A stretch of DNA of 13,805 bases from JAAYCI01 sp031551695 (GTDB taxonomy: Bacteria; Bacillota; Clostridia; Oscillospirales; Ruminococcaceae), in contig JAVBNG010000068.1 of assembly GCA_031551695.1 (NCBI GenBank), positions 1 through 13,805 of the forward strand, given 5' to 3'. A program made the position numbers and the translations under genes. This document shows positions 7,612-13,805 of the stretch, piece after piece (within the stretch, counting starts at the first letter, position 1; each line of letters opens with the position of its first letter). Below the pieces are notes generated by a model. It was not told the origin of the DNA. It saw only the letters and a program-made list of their open reading frames with translations, and did no database searches.

Positions 7612-7631
7612 GAACCAATTTTGTTTTGCAA
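7603..7631 (-). promoter_or_regulatory. Sigma-A type promoter of the repressor/transporter arm
   Basis: Read on the minus strand: -35 TTGCAA (7631-7626, four of six), a 17-base spacer and a perfect -10 TATAAT (7608-7603). A start near 7596 leaves a leader of about 180 bases before the repressor ATG. The -10 overlaps the right half of the inverted repeat, consistent with autoregulation. Confidence 0.6.
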
Positions 7632-7742
7632 GACATTTTTTACCATTTTCTGCGCAAATTCAACAAAATGATTTTATACGCCACTTTAAAACAGTTGCGT
7701 ATGTATATATTACAACAGAGAGTTCCGGAGGTGGTTTGGCGC

Positions 7743-8705
7743 GTGTATGATGTGGTCGGGATCGATACCCCGAACGTCGACCTTGTTTTGAACTTTGACA
7801 CCTTCCCAAAGCCGGACAGCTTTGTGCAAACAAACGCCCAAAGCTGGCAGGGCGGCGGCAAGGTGGCCACGGGCCTTGTGGCGGCGGCGCGCCTTGGCGC
7901 CAAAACGGCCGTTTTGGGCGCCGTGGGGGATGACCGCTACGGCGGTTTTTGCCTGGCGGATTTCGCCCGCCACGGCGTGGACACCGGCGGCCTGCTGGTG
8001 CGCAAAGGGGAACGCACCCCCCTCGCCGTGGTGTTGAGCGACCGCGAAACCGGCAGCCGCACCATCGTCTGGACTCCCGGCACCGCCGCGCCCATTGCGG
8101 CGGAGGAAATTCCGCCCGGCTACCTTGGCCACACCAAATGGTTTTATATTGCCGGGGCGGATGACGCCACCCTTTCCCTTGCCGCCGCCGCGCGCGCGGC
8201 CGGCGCAAAGGTGCTGGTGGACGCTGATTTTCACGAAGGCGATTTTGCCCGATGCCTGCCGTATGTGGATGTGTTCATCGCCTCGGAATTCGTGTTCCGC
8301 TCCCTGTGCGGTGAAGGGGCCGACCCTGTAAGCGCCTGCGAGGCACTGAGGAAACAAGGGCCGGGCATCGCCGTGGTCACGCTGGGCAAGCACGGCTGCG
8401 CCGGGGCCGCGCCGGAAGGCAGCTTCCGCCTGCCCGCCTACACAAACGTGGACATTGTGGACACATTGGGCGCGGGCGACGTGTTCCACGGGGCGTTTTT
8501 GACGGGGCTGCTGCAGGAATGGGGCGCGGAGGAATGCGCCCGGTTCGCCAGCGCCGTGGCCGCCATCAAATGCACGCAGGTGGGCGGCCGCGCGGGCATC
8601 CCGGACATAGCCACCGCCCGCAAATTTATGGAGACAGGCATCATCGACGGCGCGGAACTTGCCGCGCGCGCGGAATTTTACAAGAGGGGGATCGACCATG
8701 TATAA
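7743..8705 (+). CDS. PfkB-family carbohydrate kinase
   Basis: ATP-dependent sugar kinase of the ribokinase/PfkB family, 320 residues from a GTG start at 7743. Motif 1 is GGGKVATGLVAAARLG (37-52). Motif 2 is DTLGAGDVFHGAFLTG (240-255) with Asp246 as the expected base; KCT-x2-GGRAGIPD (276-288) is a familiar C-terminal stretch. The start is chosen because the reading frame further upstream is AT-rich and non-coding in style, GGAGG lies at 7727-7731 (11 bases before GTG), and MYDVVGIDTPNVDL is a typical PfkB opening. First gene of the plus-strand operon, it overlaps the isomerase start by 8 bases. With an isomerase and a ketose-bisphosphate-type aldolase in the operon, a ketose is the likely acceptor. 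Its C-terminus recalls sulfofructose kinase YihV, but this pattern is common in the family and does not fix the substrate. Confidence 0.92.
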   Translation: MYDVVGIDTPNVDLVLNFDTFPKPDSFVQTNAQSWQGGGKVATGLVAAARLGAKTAVLGAVGDDRYGGFCLADFARHGVDTGGLLVRKGERTPLAVVLSDRETGSRTIVWTPGTAAPIAAEEIPPGYLGHTKWFYIAGADDATLSLAAAARAAGAKVLVDADFHEGDFARCLPYVDVFIASEFVFRSLCGEGADPVSACEALRKQGPGIAVVTLGKHGCAGAAPEGSFRLPAYTNVDIVDTLGAGDVFHGAFLTGLLQEWGAEECARFASAVAAIKCTQVGGRAGIPDIATARKFMETGIIDGAELAARAEFYKRGIDHV

Positions 8706-10089
8706 ACAAACACTTCGCCTCGGCGTCGCGCCCATCAAGCGCAGCTGGATGGACATGGAACCGGCGAAACAGGAAAAAGACGCCTTTATGGCGCGCATCA
8801 AAGCCACGCTGCCCGGTGTGGTGGAACTGGTGGACATCGACGACACCACGGAATGCGGCATCGCCTTCCAGCCGCAGCACGTGGCGCCGGTGGTGGACAA
8901 ATTCAAAAAAGCGGGCATCGACGCCCTGTTCCTGCCCTTTTGCAATTTTGGCGAGGAGGAAGTGGCCGCGGGCATCGCCGCCGCCTTCAGCCACCTGCCG
9001 GTGCTGGTGTGGGGCCCGCGTGACGAAACGCCCAACACCGCCGAAACCCGTGGCCGCGACACCCAGTGCGGCATGTTTGCCGCCACCAAGGTGCTGCGCC
9101 GCTTCGGCGTCACTTACAGCTACATCCTCAACTGCCGCACGGAAGACGAGGCGTTCCTCACCGGCTTCGACCGTTTCCTGCGCACGGCCGCTGTGGTGAA
9201 AGCGGTCAAAACGCTGCGCATCGCCAAAATCGGCAACCGCCCGGGGCCGTTCCTCTCCGTCATGGCCAACGAGGCCGACCTGGTGACGCGCTTCGGCATC
9301 GTCACCGTGCCCATGGCCCCGTCAGACATTGCGCAGATGGGCAAAAAGCTGATCGCGGACAAGGACTCCGCCCTGCTGGGCTACGTTGCCGACCTGAAAA
9401 AACGCATGGATTGCAGCGCCATGACGGAAGACGCCGTGCAGCACGCGGCGGCCATCCGCTTTGCCACCCGGCAGATGATGGCGGACAAAAACTGCAACGC
9501 AGGGGCCATAGAATGCTGGTCGGCTTTTCCCCAGCTGATGGGCTGTTCCCCCTGCCTCACCCTTGGCGAAATGGCCGACGAGGGCCTGCCCATCGCCTGC
9601 GAATGCGACGTGAACGGCGCCGTTACCATGGCCATTTTGCGCGCGGCGGCCCTGTATGAACAGGCTGAGTTTTTGGCCGACCTCACCATCCGCCACCCGC
9701 AAAACGACAACGCGGAGCTGCTTTGGCACTGCGGGCCCTTCCCCTACTCCTTGAAAGCCCCCGGCTGCAGCGCCAGCCTGACGGAGGGCCAGCAGCATTT
9801 CCAGCTGCAACAGGGCGAACTGACCCTGTGCCGCTTCGACGAGCTGGACGGCGACTATTACCTCTTCGGCGGCGAGGGCAAAACCACCACCGGCCCCGAA
9901 ACCATGAACACCTATGTGTGGCTGGAAGTGGACGACTGGAAGCGCTGGGAAGAAAAGCTGATGTTCGGGCCGTACATCCACCACATGGGCGCGGTTTACG
10001 GTAAATTCCTGCCCGTGCTGCGCGAGGCCGCGCGCTACCTCGGCCTCGCCTTCGATGACGCATCGCAGCAGGGCGTGCATTCCCTGTAG
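8698..10089 (+). CDS. L-fucose/L-arabinose isomerase-family protein (FucI-like ketol isomerase)
   Basis: Likely interconverts an aldose and a ketose with a divalent metal, 463 residues, shorter than E. coli FucI (591) and typical of the COG2407-type branch. N-terminal half: Rossmann-like lobes with FLPFCNFGEEEVAAGI and a GPRDETPN stretch. C-terminal half: the family active-site pattern, ECWSAFPQ with Glu272, CECDVNGAVTM with Asp304 and LLWHCGPFP with His344, plus IHHMGAVYGKF (427-437) near the end. Glu272 and Asp304 are the likely metal ligands by analogy with FucI. The ATG at 8698 overlaps the kinase stop by 8 bases and has AAGAGGGGG upstream, so the two genes are coupled. Relatives act on fucose, arabinose and other aldoses, and proteins annotated this way also occur in sulfoquinovose pathways. 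The substrate is unresolved. Confidence 0.85.
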   Translation: MYKQTLRLGVAPIKRSWMDMEPAKQEKDAFMARIKATLPGVVELVDIDDTTECGIAFQPQHVAPVVDKFKKAGIDALFLPFCNFGEEEVAAGIAAAFSHLPVLVWGPRDETPNTAETRGRDTQCGMFAATKVLRRFGVTYSYILNCRTEDEAFLTGFDRFLRTAAVVKAVKTLRIAKIGNRPGPFLSVMANEADLVTRFGIVTVPMAPSDIAQMGKKLIADKDSALLGYVADLKKRMDCSAMTEDAVQHAAAIRFATRQMMADKNCNAGAIECWSAFPQLMGCSPCLTLGEMADEGLPIACECDVNGAVTMAILRAAALYEQAEFLADLTIRHPQNDNAELLWHCGPFPYSLKAPGCSASLTEGQQHFQLQQGELTLCRFDELDGDYYLFGGEGKTTTGPETMNTYVWLEVDDWKRWEEKLMFGPYIHHMGAVYGKFLPVLREAARYLGLAFDDASQQGVHSL

Positions 10090-10143
10090 GCCGTTCGCGC
10101 AATTCGAAACAACCAAACAACAATACAAAAAGGACGTATCCAC

Positions 10144-10647
10144 ATGAAAACCATCAAACCCCAGCCCCTTACCGAAGCCGCCTTCCGCAAATACGGCGCC
10201 TTTCAAAACCTGTTTGACAACGCCGAAATGGCAAAAAGCAGCGTCATCCCGGCGGGCTTTTTCGCCGACCTCATCCCCCTGCACTTCGGCGGGCAAACAC
10301 CGCCCGCGGTCTCTGTGGCCCACGTGCAAAAGCAGGCGGAAATGCGCATCGGCAGCATGGAGACCCACCAATACACCTGCGAGGGCCTGTTGCCGCTGGA
10401 CGCGGACATTATCATCTTCGCCGGGGCCATGACATGGGAGGACCCCACCGGCGACGCGCTGGAAGCGTTCCTTGTACCAAAGGGCACCTTTGTGCGGCTG
10501 GACCCGCTGGTGCTGCACGGCACCCAATTTGTGGTGAACGCGGACGAAGCGCACATTTTGTGCCTGCTGCCGCAGCGCACCTTTAAAAACGACCTGCTGT
10601 TTTTCCCGCTGGACGGGGACGCCGGGGTGAAAGTGGAGTTGGATTAG
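10144..10647 (+). CDS. Ureidoglycolate-lyase-like (AllA-type) cupin protein
   Basis: Small 167-residue cupin, similar in size and pattern to ureidoglycolate lyase AllA. Supporting stretches are the opening MKTIKPQPLTEAAFRKYGAF, METHQYTCEGLLPLDAD (72-88, with Glu73 and His75), EAFLVPKGTFVRLD (107-120) and a second histidine, His125, where AllA has its Trp-His pair. AllA splits ureidoglycolate into glyoxylate and urea, but no allantoin or purine gene is present here. It lies between a sugar isomerase and a sugar-acid dehydratase, 54 bases after the isomerase stop, with an AAAAGGA ribosome site. A role on a sugar acid or lactone, or as an epimerase or mutarotase, is possible but unproven. The family call is moderate; the function is unknown. 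Confidence 0.65.
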   Translation: MKTIKPQPLTEAAFRKYGAFQNLFDNAEMAKSSVIPAGFFADLIPLHFGGQTPPAVSVAHVQKQAEMRIGSMETHQYTCEGLLPLDADIIIFAGAMTWEDPTGDALEAFLVPKGTFVRLDPLVLHGTQFVVNADEAHILCLLPQRTFKNDLLFFPLDGDAGVKVELD

Positions 10648-10664
10648 CTGTAAATGCGACTTCT

Positions 10665-10858
10665 TTGCGCGCCCTTCGGGAGCGGGTGGTGCGGGGTTTG
10701 TTCGAACGGACGGAACGGAGCCGGCGAACCGGCCGCCTTGGCAGGCCGCGTCAGCGTGCCGCTCCCGCCGCCTGCACAGCCGGCGCAGTTCCGGTAGAGA
10801 GGACATCCCCCGTGACAGGACCCGCGCACCGGGGCCAACCGCCTGCGGTTCAAAGCCC
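10665..10858 (+). other. Highly structured intergenic region between cupin and dehydratase genes
   Basis: The 234-base gap is GC-rich and full of pairing. An outer helix joins GGTGCGGGG (10688-10696) to CCCGCGCACC (10821-10830) with one bulge. Inside, CGGAAC (10711-10716) pairs with GTTCCG (10788-10793) and CCGGC (10721-10725) with GCCGG (10779-10783) across a 4x4 internal loop. A hairpin CGGCC/GGCCG sits at 10730-10748. CGGGAGCGG (10677-10685) can pair with CCGCTCCCG (10759-10767), which crosses the inner helix as a pseudoknot would. A last hairpin, AACCG-CCTG-CGGTT, is at 10838-10850. No T-run follows, so it is not a simple terminator. It could be a leader for the dehydratase or another dispersed repeat; I do not recognise a family. 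Confidence 0.5.
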
Positions 10859-10881
10859 AAGCTTACTTAAGGAGGCACAAC

Positions 10882-12042
10882 ATGAAAATCACCGATGTGG
10901 TATCGGATTACGTAAAATGCCCGCTGGCCGGGGAATTCCACCCCAGCTGGGGCACGGGCATCGCCATGGATTTCACCGGCATGACGGTGGTGCGCATCTA
11001 CACGGACGAAGGCATCGTCGGCGTGTCCGCCGGCACGGCCAGCGGCTGGGAAAACGTGGTGGGCGTCAACACCTTCATCAAAGGCCAGCTCATCGGCAAG
11101 GACCCGTTGATGATCGAGCGCCTGCGGCCCATCATCTCCAACGCAAAGCTGCGCATGGGCTGGCCGTGGATGGTGGAGGCGGCGCTGTGGGACATTGCGG
11201 GCAAGGCCGCGGGCCTGCCTGTTTACAAGCTGTGGGGCGGCTACCAAACCAAAATGCGGCTGTACGCCAGCGCGGGCGAAATTTTGCCTTTGGAACAGCG
11301 CATGGCCATGGTGCAGCAGTGTGTGGACAGCGGCTTTAAAGCCGTGAAGCTGCGCATGCACGACGCCGTGCCCGAAAAGGACCTCGAAGACATCCGTGCC
11401 ATTGTGGCAAAGTTCAAGGGCCAAATCGACTTTATGGTTGACGCGAACCAGGCGGACCAACTGCCCGGCGCGTCGGACATCGACGCCAGCTGGGACACCT
11501 ACACCGCCCTTTACGTGGCAAGGGAGCTGGAAAAGCTCGGCATGCTGTGGCTGGAGGAACCCCTCGGCCGCTTCAACTACGAGGGCCTCGAATTCATCGC
11601 CCGCAAAACAGACATCCCGCTGGCCGGCGGCGAAAAAAACACCGGCCTGAACGAATTCCGCAACCTGGCCGAGCGCACGGGCTACCACATCATCCAGGGA
11701 GACAGCGTGTTCTGCGAGGGCATGTTCCAAATGCGCAAGGCGGCCGCGCTGGCCGAGGCGTACCACAAGCAGTTCATCCCGCATACCTGGTCGAACCCCT
11801 GCGGCCTGTTTGCCAACATGCAGGTGGCCGCCAGCCTGCCAAACTGCCCCTGGTTCGAGCTTCCCTTCGAACCCCCGGCCTACACTATCGGCATGTACGA
11901 CAAAGTGTTTGAAAAAGGCATCCGCGTGGAAGACGGCTTCATCCACCTGCCGGAAGAAGCGGGCCTTGGCTTCACCTTCCGCGAGGGCTTTATTGAGCAG
12001 CACCGGGTGGCGCCTCCCGTAAACGCGCACCCCTTCATTTAA
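10882..12042 (+). CDS. Enolase-superfamily (mandelate racemase/muconate lactonizing) sugar-acid dehydratase
   Basis: Predicted magnesium-dependent dehydratase that removes water from an aldonate-type acid to give a 2-keto-3-deoxy acid, 386 residues, normal for the family. Metal-binding residues are Asp187 (FMVDANQAD), Glu225/226 (WLEEPLG) and Glu251 (LAGGEKNTG). A His-Asp dyad of the mandelate-racemase type is seen as His301 (FIPHTWSNP) and Asp274 (IIQGDSVF). The usual KxK on strand two reads Lys156-Leu-Arg158 (FKAVKLRMH), so the second lysine base is replaced by arginine; this favours dehydration over racemisation. The start has AAGGAGG at the right distance. The gene lies 234 structured bases after the cupin gene and 30 bases before the aldehyde dehydrogenase. 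Its presence beside a kinase, isomerase and aldolase is unexpected. The exact substrate cannot be named. Confidence 0.88.
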   Translation: MKITDVVSDYVKCPLAGEFHPSWGTGIAMDFTGMTVVRIYTDEGIVGVSAGTASGWENVVGVNTFIKGQLIGKDPLMIERLRPIISNAKLRMGWPWMVEAALWDIAGKAAGLPVYKLWGGYQTKMRLYASAGEILPLEQRMAMVQQCVDSGFKAVKLRMHDAVPEKDLEDIRAIVAKFKGQIDFMVDANQADQLPGASDIDASWDTYTALYVARELEKLGMLWLEEPLGRFNYEGLEFIARKTDIPLAGGEKNTGLNEFRNLAERTGYHIIQGDSVFCEGMFQMRKAAALAEAYHKQFIPHTWSNPCGLFANMQVAASLPNCPWFELPFEPPAYTIGMYDKVFEKGIRVEDGFIHLPEEAGLGFTFREGFIEQHRVAPPVNAHPFI

Positions 12043-12072
12043 ACTTACCACACTTAATAAGGAGGCACCCAA

Positions 12073-13497
12073 ATGGCAGACATGAACCAATATCCCCTCA
12101 TCATCGGCGGGGAAAAAGTGACGACCGAGGCCTTCGCCATCGTGGACGACAAATACACCGGCGACGGCTTCGCCAAAATCAGCGTGGCAGATGAAAGCCA
12201 CGTGCAGGCCGCCGTGGACGCGGCCAAAAAAGCCTTTGCCGAAACTTATTTCGACGTGAACCAGCGCTACGAGATTTTGATGAAAGCGGCCGACCTGATG
12301 GCCGCACGCAAGGCCGAATTGGCAGAGATTTTAATCCACGAAACAGGCAAAACCGTGCAGGACGCGAACAACGAGGTGGACTGGACCCTCGGCCTGTTTG
12401 TGGAGAGCGCCGAAGAGGCGAAACGCCTCACCGGCGAAACCGTGTGCTTCCCCGTGCCCTGGCTGGACACCCAGACCTGCTACACCCGGCGCGAGCCCAT
12501 CGGCATCGTGGCCGCCATCACCCCGTTCAACTTCCCGCTCAACCTCGTCGCCCACAAGGTGGCCCCGGCCCTCGCCGCGGGCAACCCGGTTATTTTAAAG
12601 CCCGCCCAAAGTACGTCTGTCATCGGCTACAAACTGTGCGAGATTTTGCTGGACGCCGGCGTGCCGAAGGGCTTCCTCAGCTGCCTTACAGGCAGCGGGG
12701 CCAAAATCGGCAAATGGCTGTGCGCCAATCCCGATATTGCGTTCTACAGCTTCACCGGAAGCGTGCCCGTGGGCACCGAGATCAAAAACAGCACCGGCCT
12801 GCGCAAATGCGCGCTGGAGCTCGGCTCCAACTCCGCCACCATCGTGTGCAAGGATTTTGACATCGAGGCCGCCGCCACCCAGTGCGCCGACGCCGCCTTC
12901 ACCAACGCGGGCCAGGTGTGCATCCACCTGCAGCGCCTGTTTGTGGAGCGCGCCATTTACGAGCCCTTTGTAAAGCGCATGGTAGAGCTGGCAAACGAGC
13001 GCGCCGTGGGCAACCCCGCCGACGAAAAAACCGACGTCGGCCCCATGATCGCCGTGGCGGAAGCCGAGCGCGTAATGGACTGGATAGCCGAGGCGGAAAA
13101 AGCCGGGGCCAAGGTGCACTGCGGCAACAAACGCCAGCGCGCAAACGTGTGGCCCACGGTGCTTACCGGCACCACGCGGGATATGAAAGTGCGCAAGGAC
13201 GAAATCTTCGGGCCGGTGGTTTGCATCGAGCCGTTTGACACCACGGCTGAAGCCTACGAAATGGTGAACGACAGCCGCTACGGCCTGAACGGCGCCATTA
13301 TGACGAAGGACCTTGCCACCGCCATGGAGGCCATTGCAAAAATCAAAACCGGCAGCGTCATCGTGGGGGGCACCTGTGGCTTCCGCTTTGGCAACATGCC
13401 CTACGGCGGCGTAAAGGAAAGCGGCATTGGCAAGGAAGGCCCGAAATATGCCATTGAAGAAATGACCGAGATGAAAACCGTTGTAATTTTGGCGTAA
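12073..13497 (+). CDS. NAD(P)-dependent aldehyde dehydrogenase (lactaldehyde/phosphonoacetaldehyde dehydrogenase-like)
   Basis: Oxidises an aldehyde to its acid, 474 residues, full length for the superfamily. Catalytic features are present: Asn153 in TPFNFPLN, Lys176 in ILKPAQS (cofactor binding), Glu249 in ALELGS, the nucleophile Cys283 in NAGQVCIHLQR, and EIFGPV near 386. The CIxxQR context after the cysteine resembles the branch holding archaeal lactaldehyde dehydrogenase and phosphonoacetaldehyde dehydrogenase rather than betaine- or retinal-type enzymes. That branch call is from memory of patterns. It starts 30 bases after the dehydratase with AAGGAGG 7 bases before ATG, so it shares the transcript. 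With the aldolase next in line, it probably oxidises the short aldehyde released from the sugar, for example lactaldehyde, glyceraldehyde or a substituted analogue. Confidence 0.9.
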   Translation: MADMNQYPLIIGGEKVTTEAFAIVDDKYTGDGFAKISVADESHVQAAVDAAKKAFAETYFDVNQRYEILMKAADLMAARKAELAEILIHETGKTVQDANNEVDWTLGLFVESAEEAKRLTGETVCFPVPWLDTQTCYTRREPIGIVAAITPFNFPLNLVAHKVAPALAAGNPVILKPAQSTSVIGYKLCEILLDAGVPKGFLSCLTGSGAKIGKWLCANPDIAFYSFTGSVPVGTEIKNSTGLRKCALELGSNSATIVCKDFDIEAAATQCADAAFTNAGQVCIHLQRLFVERAIYEPFVKRMVELANERAVGNPADEKTDVGPMIAVAEAERVMDWIAEAEKAGAKVHCGNKRQRANVWPTVLTGTTRDMKVRKDEIFGPVVCIEPFDTTAEAYEMVNDSRYGLNGAIMTKDLATAMEAIAKIKTGSVIVGGTCGFRFGNMPYGGVKESGIGKEGPKYAIEEMTEMKTVVILA

Positions 13498-13518
13498 AAT
13501 AGAAAATGAGAGGGCTTG

Positions 13519-13625
13519 TGCCCTGTGCGCGTAAGGGCAACGTCAGCCGCAAGGCCGGCGGTGAACTGCGCAAGGCGCTGTACACGGCCGGCCGCGGAAG
13601 GTAGTTGGCCGTTGCGCACAGGGCA
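13519..13625 (+). repeat. Structured intergenic repeat, copy B
   Basis: Second copy of the element seen at 2475-2623, here in the same orientation as its flanking genes. An 11-bp outer helix pairs TGCCCTGTGCG (13519-13529) with CGCACAGGGCA (13615-13625), and CAACG/CGTTG (13538-13542/13610-13614) continues it after a bulge. The shared blocks are CAGCCGCAAGGC (13544-13555) and the 28-base block at 13591-13618. The hairpin between them has a sequence unlike copy A but the same form: 16 pairs from 13553 to 13593, broken by three 1x1 mismatches, with an AAG loop at 13572-13574. It fills most of the 162-base gap between the aldehyde dehydrogenase and the aldolase. No T-run follows. Confidence 0.75.
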
Positions 13626-13659
13626 TGAGTCCAAATCTGTCACTTTCAGGAGGAACACC

Positions 13660-13805
13660 ATGCCCCTTTGCACCCCAAAAGCCATGCTGGAAGCCGCCCG
13701 CGCGGGCGGCTTCGCGGTGGCTTCCTTTAACATTTTCAATATTGAAAGCGCACACGCCTTTGTGGCGGCGGCCGAGGCGGAACACGCCCCCGTGATGCTG
13801 CAGGT
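13660..13805 (+). CDS. Class II ketose-bisphosphate aldolase (FbaA/GatY/KbaY-like), C-terminus cut by window edge
   Basis: Only the first 48 codons are inside the window. They read MPLCTPKAMLEAARAGGFAV, then ASFNIFNIESAHAF and an AAAEAEHAPVMLQ stretch. This is the standard opening of zinc-dependent class II fructose- or tagatose-bisphosphate aldolases, where the first strand has (V/A)xxFNxxNxE and is followed by a helix and a PVxLQ strand. Zinc ligands lie beyond the edge. The ATG at 13660 has CAGGAGG upstream. Family enzymes split a ketose 1-phosphate or bisphosphate to dihydroxyacetone phosphate and an aldehyde, which fits the kinase and isomerase upstream and the aldehyde dehydrogenase just before it. 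Which aldehyde is released is unknown. Confidence 0.85.
   Translation, partial: MPLCTPKAMLEAARAGGFAVASFNIFNIESAHAFVAAAEAEHAPVMLQ

Noticed and set aside
7626..7742. N-terminal extension of the kinase from ATG 7626
   Set aside because: The extra 39 residues are encoded by AT-rich leader DNA, overlap a promoter element and do not resemble a PfkB N-terminus.
7710..9113. A 467-codon minus-strand open frame
   Set aside because: It runs opposite to the kinase and isomerase genes, both of which carry catalytic motifs in the plus frames.
10838..10860. tRNA-like GGTTCAAAGCC segment near 10848
   Set aside because: No cloverleaf or acceptor stem can be built around it; the match to a T-arm is short and part of a local hairpin.
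9322..12201. Two long minus-strand open frames (9322-10860 and 10867-12201)
   Set aside because: They mirror the isomerase, cupin and dehydratase genes and include no known domain. The start of the first lies in the structured gap.
7743..13805. Assignment as a sulfoquinovose (sulfo-EMP type) pathway
   Set aside because: Isomerase, PfkB kinase, aldolase and aldehyde dehydrogenase would fit and the kinase C-terminus recalls YihV. But no GH31 sulfoquinovosidase or sulfonate exporter is visible, and in a from-memory alignment the kinase lacks the Lys and Arg thought to bind the sulfonate. Kept only as an untested possibility.

Overview
The window is GC-rich (roughly 60% or more outside the promoters). 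Its genes have strong GGAGG-type ribosome binding sites, a lipoprotein-anchored ABC binding protein and a MalF/MalG-type importer without its own ATPase. This fits a high-GC member of the Clostridia, most likely a gut Oscillospiraceae/Ruminococcaceae-type Firmicute. That placement is inferred from style, not from a marker gene. No tRNA, rRNA, CRISPR array, transposase or phage gene was seen.

The layout is two divergent arms around one AT-rich control region (about 7,500-7,720). The left arm reads on the minus strand: a ROK/NagC-type repressor (7416-6157), a lipoprotein sugar-binding protein (5987-4641), two CUT1-type permeases (4466-3528 and 3528-2698, start and stop overlapping) and a GH38 alpha-mannosidase that leaves the window at base 1. 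The right arm reads on the plus strand: a PfkB sugar kinase (7743-8705), a FucI-like ketol isomerase (8698-10089), a ureidoglycolate-lyase-like cupin (10144-10647), an enolase-superfamily acid-sugar dehydratase (10882-12042), an aldehyde dehydrogenase (12073-13497) and the start of a class II ketose-bisphosphate aldolase (13660 onward).

Together they read as one inducible catabolic island. A glycoside, plausibly alpha-mannosyl, is imported and cleaved in the cytoplasm. A released aldose is isomerised, phosphorylated and split by the aldolase to a triose phosphate plus an aldehyde, which the dehydrogenase oxidises. The dehydratase and the cupin do not fit that simple line and suggest a second, acid-sugar branch or an unusual substrate. 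I cannot name the sugar. The control region holds a near-consensus promoter on each strand and an inverted repeat that touches both, a natural site for the ROK protein.

The non-coding parts are unusually structured. Two copies of a folded repeat (2475-2623 and 13519-13625) share conserved sequence blocks, but the hairpin between the blocks is kept by compensating changes. A third, unrelated folded region lies at 10,665-10,858 with a possible pseudoknot. A perfect 15-bp hairpin separates the binding-protein and permease genes. A terminator sits about 20 bases in front of the mannosidase start, which suggests that gene depends on read-through.
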